Source: Streptomyces hawaiiensis (GTDB taxonomy: Bacteria; Actinomycetota; Actinomycetes; Streptomycetales; Streptomycetaceae). Taken from it: a stretch of DNA of 64,000 nucleotides. The stretch is taken from the NCBI RefSeq assembly GCF_004803895.1, contig NZ_CP021978.1, forward strand, positions 3,782,001 through 3,846,000, read 5' to 3'. Of the stretch, positions 24,108 to 32,816 are shown piece by piece (positions within the stretch are counted from its first letter, which is position 1; the number at the start of each line of letters is the position of its first letter). The notes beneath the pieces were generated by a model. That model did not search any database, was not told the origin of the DNA, and was given only the letters and a program-made list of their open reading frames with translations. The position numbers and the translations under genes were made by a program.

Positions 24108-24479
24108 TTACCCCTGCTCTTCCCGCTCCGCCCGGCGCGGCGTCGTCGTGGCTGCCAGGCACAGGCCGGCGGTGCACAGCGCGGCGGCCGTGATGGCGGC
24201 CGGGGTGCTGTGGGGGCCGTGGATGGACCAGGCCCACGGTTCCGGGGTGTTGTCCCAGCGCACGCCCGCCAGCAGGGTGGGGCCGAACATCGCCAGGGGT
24301 GGTAGCCAGGCCAGGCCGCTGCCGAACAGGCGGGCCCCGATCATGGCGAGTCCGAGGTGGCCCGCGACATTGCGGACGGCGGCCACCGTGACCAGCGCCG
24401 CGCGCGGCACGTTGCGGCTGCGGCCGTAGGCGAGGAGGGCGCGCAGGCCCGGCGAGGCGGAGGACGACACACTCTTCAC
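24108..24479 (-). CDS. Small membrane protein, coupled to upstream gene
   Basis: A 123-residue protein with about three hydrophobic segments (LVTVAAVRNVAGHLGLAMIG, LAWLPPLAMFGPTLLAGV, ITAAALCTAGLCLAATTT). The GTG at 24479 overlaps the stop of the upstream gene (GTGA), so the two are translationally coupled. It probably forms a membrane complex with its partner, perhaps as part of an ABC exporter of unknown cargo. Confidence 0.65.
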   Translation of the reverse strand: MKSVSSSASPGLRALLAYGRSRNVPRAALVTVAAVRNVAGHLGLAMIGARLFGSGLAWLPPLAMFGPTLLAGVRWDNTPEPWAWSIHGPHSTPAAITAAALCTAGLCLAATTTPRRAEREEQG

Positions 24480-25327
24480 GGGGTCGGTGCCGTTGACCGC
24501 GGCGGTGCGGGGACGGGGCGGCAGGCCCGGATGTCTTCGGCCGCTGCCTTCAGCCACCGGTCCTGTTCGGCTTTCGGCGCCTTCAGGAAGCGCTCGAGAG
24601 CGGCGGCGAACCCGTCGCCCCAGTAACTGCTCTGCACCTGGGCACGGTGGCGCACCACCGCTTCGAAGAGGAAGGTGCCGGGGTAGTCCCCGATCTCCTT
24701 GACAGGGTGCGGGGAGCAGCCGTCGGGCGGCTGCGGCAGGGACGCCGTGAGCATGTCCTGGGTCATCCCGTCCCGGTCCGTGCCCGGTACGTACACGGGC
24801 AGTTCGGCGGTCGGTACGCGACCGGACGGGGCGGTGAGGCCGCGCTCGTAGAACGTGCGCGTGAGGCCGGGGACCGAGCCGACCGAGCGCTGGTTCCGTC
24901 GCAGGGCGACCTCGACCTCCGGCAGCAGATGCCGGTCGGCGGGCCACAGGCAGGCCGTGGCGCCGCTTTCGGTGACACAGACCGGCTTCTCGGGCTGAGG
25001 GGTCTGCACGGCCCAGTACAGCTCGGGCGAGGGGGCGCGGAACGTGAACAGGGCCCCGGCGGCGAGGACCGCCGCCAGCGTCACCGGCAGCAGTGTGCCG
25101 AGCGCGGGGCGTACCGCCCGCCCGCGCGGCAGGCCCGGTACGGCGAGGATCAGCAGGGCGCAGGCCAGACACGACACGGCGCCGGTCAGCAACCGGCCCG
25201 CGTTCGGCTGGAAGGCCATGTCCCAGTGCACGTCGAGTGCGGGCACGAGCGCCCACGGCATCGCGGACCGCTCCTCGCCGGCGAACAGCGCGAGGCCCAC
25301 CAGGGCGGCGTACCAGCCGAGGCCCAC
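24476..25327 (-). CDS. Membrane protein, probably 5'-truncated
   Basis: The 283-residue frame from the GTG at 25327 has two or three hydrophobic segments (WYAALVGLALFAGE, LTGAVSCLACALLILAV, LGTLLPVTLAAVLAAGALF), then a large extracytoplasmic part with FRAPSPELYWAVQTPQPEK. The coding pattern extends upstream through IASVGVLSPSRIAVPF to a stop near 25420 without a start codon. The true N-terminus was therefore probably lost at a junction. It resembles DUF7224-type ABC-associated proteins, but this is tentative. Confidence 0.55.
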   Translation of the reverse strand: MGLGWYAALVGLALFAGEERSAMPWALVPALDVHWDMAFQPNAGRLLTGAVSCLACALLILAVPGLPRGRAVRPALGTLLPVTLAAVLAAGALFTFRAPSPELYWAVQTPQPEKPVCVTESGATACLWPADRHLLPEVEVALRRNQRSVGSVPGLTRTFYERGLTAPSGRVPTAELPVYVPGTDRDGMTQDMLTASLPQPPDGCSPHPVKEIGDYPGTFLFEAVVRHRAQVQSSYWGDGFAAALERFLKAPKAEQDRWLKAAAEDIRACRPVPAPPRSTAPTP

Positions 25328-25635
25328 GAAGGGAACGGCGATGCGGGACGGGGACAGGACGCCGACGGACGCGATCCTCCAGTGCGGGCCGCCCCTGCCC
25401 GACCTGGACTATCTGACGGGCGCCTACGCGGCCGGGTGATCCGCCCCGCTTCCGAAGCCCAGAACAGGACAGGACAGGACCACCCTGCACCCGTGACTCC
25501 GGAAATGCTCCGAATCATTCGTGGAACGGAATTCCACCCTCCGCGCAGGAAGGGCCGTAAGCAGCCCGAGGTTTGCCTCTCCGCCAGCACCAGCTGCCGT
25601 GTGAGCAGCGGAAATTCTCTACATCCAAGAAGCAG

Positions 25636-25700
25636 CCAGCCCGAACCTTTCGCAACTACCGCCGAAACTATTGACAGTTGACAGGGCCCGGCCAACACTC
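25636..25700 (+). promoter_or_regulatory. Xylanase promoter with CGAA boxes
   Basis: The upstream region holds CCGAACC, TTTCG and CCGAAAC within 35 bp, so CGAA occurs twice forward and once inverted. CGAA-type boxes are the reported repressor sites in front of Streptomyces xylanase genes. A consensus -35 TTGACA follows at 25671, with a weak -10 about 17 bp on. Repression in the absence of xylan is inferred. Confidence 0.5.
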
Positions 25701-25756
25701 CCGAGGACAGAGCTCCCCCATCGACCCACCCCACGAGGACGAGGAGGAAGCACCCC

Positions 25757-26434
25757 ATGAAGGAGTCACCAGGCCGCTTCCGGCTGCTCATCAGCAGCGC
25801 CTGCACCATGCTGCTGGTCGCGGTCGCGGCCGTCATCATGCCGGGCACCGCTCACGCCGACACCGTCATCACCAGGAACCAGACGGGCACCGACAACGGC
25901 TACTACTACTCGTTCTGGACGGACGCGCCGGGGACGGTCTCCATGACCCTGTCCTCCGGCGGCAGTTACAGCACCTCATGGCGCAACACCGGGAACTTCG
26001 TCGCCGGCAAGGGCTGGAGCACCGGCGCCCGCCGCACCGTGACCTACTCGGGCACGTTCAACCCGTCCGGCAACGCCTACCTGACCCTCTACGGCTGGAC
26101 GGCGAACCCGCTCGTCGAGTACTACATCGTCGACAACTGGGGCACCTACCGGCCCACGGGCACGTACAAGGGCACCGTCACCAGCGACGGCGGTACGTAC
26201 GACATCTACAAGACGACGCGGTACAACGCCCCGTCCGTCGAGGGCATACGCACCTTCGACCAGTACTGGAGCGTGCGGCAGTCGAAGCGGACGGGCGGCA
26301 CCATCACGGCCGGCAACCACTTCGACGCGTGGGCCCGGGCGGGGATGCCCATGGGCAGCTTCAAGTACTACATGATCATGGCGACCGAGGGATACCGGAG
26401 CAGCGGCAGCTCCAGCATCAGGGTGGGGCCGTGA
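25757..26434 (+). CDS. GH11 endo-1,4-beta-xylanase
   Basis: A 225-residue secreted enzyme. The signal peptide ends near residue 34 ([14 protein letters not shown]). The mature part is a complete GH11 jelly-roll: [16 protein letters not shown], then the nucleophile Glu in [12 protein letters not shown] (about 121), the thumb region, and the acid/base Glu in [10 protein letters not shown] (about 210). It cleaves internal xylan bonds outside the cell. There is no carbohydrate-binding module; the chain stops right after the catalytic domain. The ATG at 25757 has GAGGAGG upstream. The esterase gene overlaps its stop. Confidence 0.97.
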   Translation: MKESPGRFRLLISSACTMLLVAVAAVIMPGTAHADTVITRNQTGTDNGYYYSFWTDAPGTVSMTLSSGGSYSTSWRNTGNFVAGKGWSTGARRTVTYSGTFNPSGNAYLTLYGWTANPLVEYYIVDNWGTYRPTGTYKGTVTSDGGTYDIYKTTRYNAPSVEGIRTFDQYWSVRQSKRTGGTITAGNHFDAWARAGMPMGSFKYYMIMATEGYRSSGSSSIRVGP

Positions 26435-27108
26435 CGACGAAACGTGTGCTGACCGTCCTGGCGACGGCTGCGGCGGCTCTCACCGTCACGACGACCATGA
26501 CCTCGACCGCTGCCCCGGCGCGCCCCGCCGCCTGCACCGGCTACGTCGGACTCACCTTCGACGACGGCCCGTCCGGCACCACGACAAGGCTGCTCGACGC
26601 CCTCAGGCAGAACGGGCTGCGGGCCACGATGTTCAACCAGGGCCAGTACGCGGCCGCCAACCCGTCCCTGGTCCGGGCGCAGGTGGCCGCCGGCATGTGG
26701 GTCGCCAACCACAGCTACACCCACCCGCACCTGACCCGGCTGAGCCAGGCGCAGATCGACTCCGAGATCTCGCGCACCCAGCAGGCCATCAAGAACGCGG
26801 GAGGCGGCACGCCGAAACTGTTCCGCCCGCCGTACGGCGAGACCAACGCGACGGTGAAGTCCCTCGCGGCCCGCCACGGCCTGACCGAGATCATCTGGCA
26901 CGTCGACTCCCAGGACTGGAACGGCGCGAGCAGCGACGCGATCGTCCGGTCCACCGCCCGACTCACCAACGGCCAGATCATCCTCATGCACGACGGGCCC
27001 GCCAACACCCTGGCCGCCATCCCCCGCATCGCGCAGGGCCTGGCATCCCGCGGCCTGTGCGCAGGCATGATCTCCCCCCAGTCGGGCCGCGCGGTGGCCC
27101 CGGCCTGA
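26431..27108 (+). CDS. CE4 acetylxylan esterase / polysaccharide deacetylase
   Basis: A 225-residue secreted NodB-fold esterase. After an Ala/Thr-rich signal peptide come the five CE4 motifs: TFDDGPS (with the metal-binding Asp), HSYTHPH (metal His pair), RPPYGE, DSQDW and ILMHDG. The GTG start overlaps the xylanase stop (GTGA), so the two enzymes are made in fixed ratio. Removing acetyl groups from xylan opens the chain to the xylanase. Lack of a binding module, as in the xylanase, suggests both act on soluble or accessible xylan. Confidence 0.95.
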   Translation: MTTKRVLTVLATAAAALTVTTTMTSTAAPARPAACTGYVGLTFDDGPSGTTTRLLDALRQNGLRATMFNQGQYAAANPSLVRAQVAAGMWVANHSYTHPHLTRLSQAQIDSEISRTQQAIKNAGGGTPKLFRPPYGETNATVKSLAARHGLTEIIWHVDSQDWNGASSDAIVRSTARLTNGQIILMHDGPANTLAAIPRIAQGLASRGLCAGMISPQSGRAVAPA

Positions 27109-27115
27109 GAACGAC

Positions 27116-27144
27116 GGCGCGACGGCCTCCAGGGCCGTCGCGCC
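27116..27144 (+). terminator. Terminator of the xylanase-esterase operon
   Basis: A perfect 12-bp stem, GGCGCGACGGCC and its complement, surrounds the loop TCCAG, starting eight bases after the esterase stop. No U-tract follows, which is usual for Streptomyces. Confidence 0.85.
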
Positions 27145-27211
27145 GCCTGCACTACGTACTTGAGTACGCGGGCTCATGACGGCCCCCGCACCGCCCCGCC
27201 ATCCTGGGCGT

Positions 27212-27706
27212 ATGACGAATCGGGGAATCGTGGCGGCCGGGGCCGCACTCATCGGCGGGGTGCCTGTGGCCGCCTGGGGACTGATGGGGCAGCAGAACCA
27301 CGACGGGCTGCCGGCCAGCGAGCTCGACTACGCGTTTCAGCCGTGGGACATCGGAGACGGCGTGGCCGCGGTCGCCGGGGGACTCGCGCTGGTGCTGGCG
27401 GCGGCCGGTGCGGCGGTGCTCGTGCGGGGCTCGCTGCGCGGGGCGATGGACCGGCGGTGGTGGGGGGTGCTCGGACCGCTGATGGTGCTCGGGCTCCTGG
27501 CCGGTGTGGGGTGGCGGATCCTGACCGCGGGGGGCGTCGGGGCCAACATCGGAGCCGGACTGCTGATCGTCTTCGGTACGCCGATCGCCGCCGGGCTGCT
27601 GCTGTGGTCCCTGGCGTGGGCATTCTGGCTGGTCACCCAGCGCCACGGGCACGAGGGCGGGCTGGGCGGCGGAGACATGGGCGGTATCGCCTCCCGCGGG
27701 GTGTAG
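27212..27706 (+). CDS. Four-helix membrane protein
   Basis: A 164-residue protein with about four hydrophobic helices (IVAAGAALIGGVPVAAWGLM, GVAAVAGGLALVLAAAGAAV, WWGVLGPLMVLGLLAGVGW, AGLLIVFGTPIAAGLLLW). The cytoplasmic C-terminus is glycine-rich. The ATG at 27212 was chosen because the hydrophobic helix follows at once. Function unknown. Confidence 0.75.
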   Translation: MTNRGIVAAGAALIGGVPVAAWGLMGQQNHDGLPASELDYAFQPWDIGDGVAAVAGGLALVLAAAGAAVLVRGSLRGAMDRRWWGVLGPLMVLGLLAGVGWRILTAGGVGANIGAGLLIVFGTPIAAGLLLWSLAWAFWLVTQRHGHEGGLGGGDMGGIASRGV

Positions 27707-27836
27707 CAGCCGGGCCGGCCGTGGCCGAAACCGCATGGCGGGCCGGCCGCGGGAGGGGCAACCCCGGTACTCCACCGGGAAGTTCACCTAGGTTGGTGGG
27801 CCGGTCCCCCTTCCCCGCCCCCCAGGAGGCCCCACC

Positions 27837-28637
27837 GTGTCCGACGACAGCCTGCGCGACCGTATCGACACCTCCAAGCCGCACTCGGCCCGCTTCTGGA
27901 ACTACTTCGTCGGCGGCAAGGACAACTACGAGGTCGACCGCGAGATCGGCGACCAGATCAAGTCGATCTTCCCGGGGCTCGTCGACGTGGCGGTCACGAG
28001 TCGCCGGTTCCTGGGGCGGGCCGTGGAGTACCTGGCCGGTGAGCAGGGCGTACGGCAGTTCCTGGACGTCGGCACCGGGCTGCCCACCGCCGACAACACG
28101 CACGAAGTGGCCCAGCGCGTCGCACCGGACGCCCGGATCGTCTACGTCGACAACGACCCCATCGTGCTGGCCCACGCCAACGCCCTGCTCACCAGTACCA
28201 AAGAGGGCATGACCGCCTACCTGGACGCCGACCTGTACGACCCCGGGGCCGTACTGAAGGCGGCCGCCGGCACGCTCGACCTCTCCCGGCCGGTCGGCCT
28301 GATGATCCTGAACACCCTCGGTCACGTCGCCGACTACGAGCAGGCGCGCGAGCTGGTACGGGGGCTCATGGCCGGGCTGCCCGCCGGCAGCCATCTCGTG
28401 ATCAGCGACAGCACCGCGACCAGTGAGGGCATGATCGCCGCGTCCGAGGCGTACAACGCGAGTGGGGCGGTGCCGTACCACGTCCGTAGCGTCGCCGAGA
28501 TCGCCGGGTTCTTCGAGGGGCTGGAGCTGGTGGAGCCCGGCGTGGTGAGGGTTCCCGAATGGCGACCGGGGGCTTCCGGCGACGCCGGTTGCGGTGCCGC
28601 CGTGGACGCGTATTGCGGTGTGGGGCGCAAGCCGTAG
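27837..28637 (+). CDS. SAM-dependent methyltransferase, DUF574 family
   Basis: A 266-residue protein. It has the DUF574 signature TSKPHSARFWNYFVGGKDNY at the N-terminus, then the SAM-binding glycine motif in FLDVGTGLPTADNTHE and the acidic loop VYVDNDPIVLAH. The family is large in Streptomyces and mostly of unknown substrate. The GTG at 27837 has CAGGAGG upstream. It stands alone. Confidence 0.93.
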   Translation: MSDDSLRDRIDTSKPHSARFWNYFVGGKDNYEVDREIGDQIKSIFPGLVDVAVTSRRFLGRAVEYLAGEQGVRQFLDVGTGLPTADNTHEVAQRVAPDARIVYVDNDPIVLAHANALLTSTKEGMTAYLDADLYDPGAVLKAAAGTLDLSRPVGLMILNTLGHVADYEQARELVRGLMAGLPAGSHLVISDSTATSEGMIAASEAYNASGAVPYHVRSVAEIAGFFEGLELVEPGVVRVPEWRPGASGDAGCGAAVDAYCGVGRKP

Positions 28638-28657
28638 GCACGTGGTCCGGTGCGGCG

Positions 28658-28706
28658 TCGTGGGGGCTGGTCGCGCAGTTCCCCGCGCCCCTGAGGGGGA
28701 CGGGCC
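28658..28706. repeat. REP-like intergenic repeat, half copy
   Basis: TCGCGCAGTTCCCCGCGCCCC occurs here, the sequence of a palindromic repeat common between Streptomyces genes. Normally an inverted second half follows, but here only GAGGGG remains. It lies between the methyltransferase stop and the next gene. Confidence 0.6.
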
Positions 28707-28772
28707 CCCAGTCCGTCACCCGTCCGGGTCGGTCACCTCAGCCCCCGCCCGCCCCCACGCGATAATCAGGAC

Positions 28773-29456
28773 ATGCCCGCCCCTCCCCCCGTCCCCGAGC
28801 CTGTCGGCCGGCTTCTCGGTGATCTGCTCGCGGTGGGTGAGGCCTACTCCCTCGTCCTCGCCGGCGGATACGCGGTGCTGGCGCACGGGCTCGTGGAGCG
28901 GGCCGGGCGGGACGTGGACGCCGCCACGGAGCACCCGGCCGCGATGGAGGTCGTCGCGGACGCCATCCGGACCGGGCTGGTCGCACGCGGCTGGCTCGTG
29001 CAGACCCTGGAGACCGGGCCGCTGTCCGCCCAGTTCCTCGTGACCGACGCGGCGAGCGGCGTGGAGTGCGAGGTCGCTCTGCACAAGGAGGTGCTGTGGC
29101 GCCCGCCCGTGGAGACGGAGCTCGGGCCCGCGCTCTCCCTCGACGACCTCGTCGGCACCCGGGTGCGGGACCTGGCCGACCGCGGACTCGCGCGCGACCT
29201 GGTCGACGTACACGCCGCCTCGGCCCGCTGGAGCCGCCCCGAACTCGAGGAGCTCGGCCGCCGCCACGCCCCCGACACCTTCGACCTCACCGACCTCCAG
29301 GCCCGGCTGACCGGCACGGACTGGCTCGACGACCGGGCGTTCACCATCCACGGCCTGGACGCCCCGTCGGTCGCCGGGCTGCGCCGCTGGGCCCAGGAGT
29401 GGGCCGACGACATCGCCGAACGCCTCATCGAGGGCGAGGCCCCGGACGAGGAGTGA
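28773..29456 (+). CDS. Nucleotidyltransferase-like protein (AbiEii-type)
   Basis: A 227-residue protein. The start VLAGGYAVLAHGLVERAGRD and the VECEVALHKEVL strand fit a minimal nucleotidyltransferase fold with the GG and acidic motifs of the AbiEii/MNT group. Members are often toxin halves of type IV systems, but no antitoxin gene lies next to it. A GATAAT -10 box ends six bases before the ATG, so the message is probably leaderless. Confidence 0.7.
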   Translation: MPAPPPVPEPVGRLLGDLLAVGEAYSLVLAGGYAVLAHGLVERAGRDVDAATEHPAAMEVVADAIRTGLVARGWLVQTLETGPLSAQFLVTDAASGVECEVALHKEVLWRPPVETELGPALSLDDLVGTRVRDLADRGLARDLVDVHAASARWSRPELEELGRRHAPDTFDLTDLQARLTGTDWLDDRAFTIHGLDAPSVAGLRRWAQEWADDIAERLIEGEAPDEE

Positions 29457-29502
29457 CCGGCACTCCCCGGCAGGGGGACTGACCGGTCGGTACCCTGATC
29501 CG

Positions 29503-29979
29503 ATGGGGAACGGGGCAGCCGGGCAGGTGGGGGTCGTCGCCGCGCTGGTGCGCGCGGCGTTCCTGGTCGACGGTGTGTACGCGGAGGCCGGCCGGGCGTA
29601 CGGACTGACGCCGCAGCAGGGGCAGTTGCTGTGTGTGCTGATGTCCCGGCCGTACGGGATGAGTGAGCTCGGCGAGACGCTCGGGCTGGCGAAGTCGAGC
29701 CTGACCGGGCTGGTGGACCGGACGGTGCGGCGCGGACTGGTACGGCGGGAGGCCGACCCGCGCGACGGACGGGCCGTGCGGGTGGGGCTGACGGACGAAG
29801 GGGCCGCGCTCGCCGGGAAGTTCTACGCCGAGACCTGCCGTCGTATGGAGGCGCTGCCGTCCGGGCTGAGCGGCGCCGAGCGGGACCGGCTGGCCGTCCT
29901 GCTGTCCCGGGTCGTGGTGGACAACGAGGTTCCCGAGGTGTTCGTGGAGGCCGGGAGGGTCTCCGGCCCGCCGTCCTGA
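29503..29979 (+). CDS. MarR-family regulator
   Basis: A 158-residue MarR regulator with the winged helix MSELGETLGLAKSSLTGLVD and the wing RREADPRDGRAVRVGLTDEG. It is convergent with the MFS gene that follows, leaving only eight bases between the stops. The regulated genes are not clear; it may control itself or the nucleotidyltransferase. Confidence 0.9.
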   Translation: MGNGAAGQVGVVAALVRAAFLVDGVYAEAGRAYGLTPQQGQLLCVLMSRPYGMSELGETLGLAKSSLTGLVDRTVRRGLVRREADPRDGRAVRVGLTDEGAALAGKFYAETCRRMEALPSGLSGAERDRLAVLLSRVVVDNEVPEVFVEAGRVSGPPS

Positions 29980-29986
29980 GCTCCCC

Positions 29987-31165
29987 TCAGCAGCTCACCG
30001 TCCTGAGCTTCTCCCTTCTCGCCGCGCCCATCAGCAGCAACGTCACTCCCGCCGACCCCGCGGCCATCGCCGTCATCGCCCCGGCCGGGGAGGTCAGTTG
30101 AGCGAGCGACCCGGCCAGCGCCGCCGCTACCCCCTGCATGGTGAGCATCCCGGCCGAGTGCAGCCCCAGGGCATGCCCTGTCAGGCCGTCGGGCGTCAGG
30201 GCCACCAGTCGCTCCTGCTGCACGAGGCTCGCGCCGAACCCCACGGAGGCCAGGGTGACCGCGGCCGCCGCGAGGGGAAGCGCCGGGCGCAGGAGGAACG
30301 GCACGTACGGCAGGGCCAGGAGCAGCAGGAGCGGGAAGCCCAGGCGGGAGCGCGGGCCCGGCGGGAGCACGCGGCCGACCAGTACGTCCCCGGCGAGCAT
30401 GCCCAGCGCGGCGCAGGCGAAGAGGATGCCGGCGGAGTCGGGAGCGTAGGAGACGTAGAGGGATTCGCAGCCGACGACCAGGCCGTTGGGGATCCACAGG
30501 GCCAGATAGGCCTGGCGGCGGGGCGGGGAGGACCAGAGCAGCGCGTTGGCGCGCCAGGTCGCCTGCACGGAGGGGCGGCCCGTCGTACGGGGCGGGCGGC
30601 GGGTCAGGCCGAGGCGGACGGCGACGGCCGCCGTGACGTACAGGCCGGCGGCGGCCAGCAGGGACAGCCGCGGGGACAGCAGGGCCACGAGGGCGCCGCC
30701 GGTCGCGTAGCCGGTGATCTGCATGAGGCCGCTCATCATGTTGAACACCGAGCGGCCGAGCAGATAGCCGTCCTTGGAGAGGATCTCGTTGAGCAGGCCC
30801 CAGCGCACTCCCCCGCCCACCGACTCCGCCAGCCCCTTGGCGAGGACGATCGCGAAGAGCCCCCAGACGGGCAGGCCGGGCAGGGCCAGGGCGGCGGTGG
30901 CCGCCGCGAAGAGCAGGGGCAGGGCGGTCAGGGCCGCGCGCGGGCGCAGCCGGTCGGCGGCGGAGAGCAGGAAGGTCGCGCCCAGCACCTGCACCAGCGA
31001 CGAGCCGAACATGCTCACCGCGGACAGCAGCGGGGACTCGGTCGCCCGGTAGACCAGGGTGCCCAGGGCCAGTCCGCCCATGGTCTGGGCGACCGTCTGC
31101 GCCGACGCGGCCAGGAAGAAGGGGGTGAACTCGGGCGTGCGGAACAGATCGCGGTAGCTGCGCAT
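29987..31165 (-). CDS. MFS transporter
   Basis: A 392-residue protein with 10-12 hydrophobic segments, starting MRSYRDLFRTPEFTPFFLAA, which is typical for small MFS exporters of this group. It is divergent from the ArsR-like gene, and a perfect palindrome in the shared promoter suggests joint control. Substrate unknown. Confidence 0.88.
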   Translation of the reverse strand: MRSYRDLFRTPEFTPFFLAASAQTVAQTMGGLALGTLVYRATESPLLSAVSMFGSSLVQVLGATFLLSAADRLRPRAALTALPLLFAAATAALALPGLPVWGLFAIVLAKGLAESVGGGVRWGLLNEILSKDGYLLGRSVFNMMSGLMQITGYATGGALVALLSPRLSLLAAAGLYVTAAVAVRLGLTRRPPRTTGRPSVQATWRANALLWSSPPRRQAYLALWIPNGLVVGCESLYVSYAPDSAGILFACAALGMLAGDVLVGRVLPPGPRSRLGFPLLLLLALPYVPFLLRPALPLAAAAVTLASVGFGASLVQQERLVALTPDGLTGHALGLHSAGMLTMQGVAAALAGSLAQLTSPAGAMTAMAAGSAGVTLLLMGAARREKLRTVSC

Positions 31166-31202
31166 ACGCGGAGTCTTCGACGCCCCAGATCGCGTGGTTA
31201 TT

Positions 31203-31222
31203 GTTTCGCGCAGGCGCGAAAC
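31203..31222. promoter_or_regulatory. Perfect 20-bp operator between MFS and ArsR genes
   Basis: GTTTCGCGC and GCGCGAAAC flank AG, forming a perfect inverted repeat 18 bp upstream of the regulator start and 38 bp upstream of the MFS start. The site is well placed for autoregulation by the ArsR-type protein and for control of the exporter. Confidence 0.75.
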
Positions 31223-31240
31223 CTCGGGGAGGTCTGGCTC

Positions 31241-32233
31241 ATGGGCTGGTGGCAGATCACCGCCGACACCCTGGCCGGGAGCCGGTTCGTGATTTCGCCG
31301 TTCGCGGAGGCCTTCGCGAGTCTGCGGCTGCTGCAGGCCGCCCGGGCGGCGCATCCCGGTGAGCGGCGGTGGCTCGACGCGCATCTTCCGGCGTACCGGC
31401 GGCGGCTGGCGCGGGACCCGGTGACCGCGCAGCTGATCCGCGCCGGGATCGGGCGGGAGTGGACGGCCGACTTCCTCTCCCCCGCCCCGCGCGACGGGGA
31501 GACCTTCGAGCAGGGGGTCGCGCGCGTGCGGGCGGCCGACCCGGAGGGGGCCCGCGTCGACCTCACCGTCTCCCTGCGCGGCCCGGTCCCGGCCCGGCTG
31601 CACCGCGACGACCTCCCGGAGCGCGCCGCGGACCTTCTGACGTACGTCTGGAACACGGCCGTGCGGCCGTACTGGCCGCACCGCCGGCGCATCCTCGAAG
31701 CCGATGTGGTCGCACGGACCGTGCAGGTCAGCCGGGGCGGCTGGGCGTCCGCGCTGGACACGCTGCGGCCGGGGACGCAGTGGCTCGGGGAGAACCGGCT
31801 CCAGGTCAACGCCCACGAGTACCCGCCGCGCGAGCTGTCCGGCGCCGAGCTGGTGTTCGTGCCCATCACCACGCAGGGCATCGGCTGGGTGTCGTGGGAG
31901 GGGACGGAGCGGTACGCGCTGGTCTACCCGTGCGCCGGGGCGCTCGCCGACCCCGGCGGCAGGCCCGTGCCCGCGAGCCTCGGCGCGCTGCTCGGCACGG
32001 CCCGCGCCGGTGTGCTGGTCCGGCTCGGCTCACCCCTGAGCACCAGCCAGCTGGTCGCCGTGACCGGGCAGGGGCTCGGCTCGGTCGGACGGCACCTGCG
32101 GGTACTGCTGGACGCCGGTCTGGTGGAGCGGCGGCGGGCGGGCAGGTCGGTGCTGTACTCGCGGACGGCGGCGGGGCGGGTGCTGGTGGAGGCGACCGAG
32201 GCCCGGAGCCGGCCCGGCACCCACCGGAGCTAG
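31241..32233 (+). CDS. ArsR-type regulator with large N-terminal domain
   Basis: A 330-residue protein. Residues 1-240 are a DUF5937-like domain beginning MGWWQITADTLAGSRFVISP. The C-terminal ~80 residues form an ArsR winged helix: LSTSQLVAVTGQGLGSVGRH then LLDAGLVERRRAGRSVLYSR. The ATG at 31241 has GGGGAGG upstream. It is divergent from an MFS exporter and has a clear operator, so it is the likely repressor of that exporter. Confidence 0.85.
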   Translation: MGWWQITADTLAGSRFVISPFAEAFASLRLLQAARAAHPGERRWLDAHLPAYRRRLARDPVTAQLIRAGIGREWTADFLSPAPRDGETFEQGVARVRAADPEGARVDLTVSLRGPVPARLHRDDLPERAADLLTYVWNTAVRPYWPHRRRILEADVVARTVQVSRGGWASALDTLRPGTQWLGENRLQVNAHEYPPRELSGAELVFVPITTQGIGWVSWEGTERYALVYPCAGALADPGGRPVPASLGALLGTARAGVLVRLGSPLSTSQLVAVTGQGLGSVGRHLRVLLDAGLVERRRAGRSVLYSRTAAGRVLVEATEARSRPGTHRS

Positions 32234-32242
32234 GCTCCGAGC

Positions 32243-32746
32243 ATGACGACTACCAACGGTTCCTCTCCCCTCGACGTCGAGATCGGTGCCCTGCAGGGCG
32301 GTTCGGCCGACCTGTCCCAGTACGCGGGCAAGGCGGTGCTCGTGGTGAACGTCGCCTCCAAGTGCGGCCTGACCCCGCAGTACACGGGCCTCGAGAAGCT
32401 CCACGAGCAGTACGCCGAGCGCGGCTTCTGCGTCCTCGGCGTGCCCTGCAACCAGTTCCTCGGGCAGGAGCCCGGCGGCGCCGACGAGATCGCGGAGTTC
32501 TGCTCGGCGACGTACGGCGTGACGTTCCCGATGACCGAGAAGGTGGAGGTGAACGGCGAGGGCCGGCACCCGCTGTACGACCGCCTGACCGGCTTCGCGG
32601 ACGCCGAGGGGCACAGCGGGGACATCCGCTGGAACTTCGAGAAGTTCCTCATCGGCCGCGACGGCCGGGTCGTCGCCCGCTTCTCGCCGCAGACCGAGCC
32701 CGACTCGGCGGAGGTCGTGGCGGCGATCGAGGCCCAGCTGGCCTGA
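32243..32746 (+). CDS. Glutathione peroxidase-family protein (thiol peroxidase)
   Basis: A 167-residue protein. The peroxidatic residue is cysteine (Cys41 in NVASKCGLTPQYTGL), and the family motifs CNQFLGQEPG and WNFEKFLIGRDG are complete. In actinobacteria, which lack glutathione, such enzymes use thioredoxin-like reductants to remove peroxides. It starts nine bases after the ArsR stop, with a TAGGCT box six bases before the ATG, which suits a leaderless message of its own. Confidence 0.95.
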   Translation: MTTTNGSSPLDVEIGALQGGSADLSQYAGKAVLVVNVASKCGLTPQYTGLEKLHEQYAERGFCVLGVPCNQFLGQEPGGADEIAEFCSATYGVTFPMTEKVEVNGEGRHPLYDRLTGFADAEGHSGDIRWNFEKFLIGRDGRVVARFSPQTEPDSAEVVAAIEAQLA

Positions 32747-32757
32747 CGGCCCACTGC

Positions 32758-32790
32758 TTGACCTTGCCCCTGGGGCAGGCCCGAGCGTCC
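32758..32790 (+). promoter_or_regulatory. MerR-type promoter with TGCCCC/GGGGCA palindrome
   Basis: A -35 TTGACC at 32758 is followed by the palindrome TGCCCC-T-GGGGCA (32765-32777) and, at about 19 bp, a -10-like segment. This is the layout recognised by MerR proteins, and the MerR gene starts 27 bp further on, so autoregulation is likely. Confidence 0.6.
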
Positions 32791-32816
32791 TCGTCATCGG
32801 GCGGAAGAGCCGCCCG

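Noticed and set aside
30098..31240. A 5' extension of the ArsR-type gene across the MFS gene
   Set aside because: The extension is antisense to a clear MFS transporter; the ATG at 31241 has a ribosome site and a promoter palindrome just before it.
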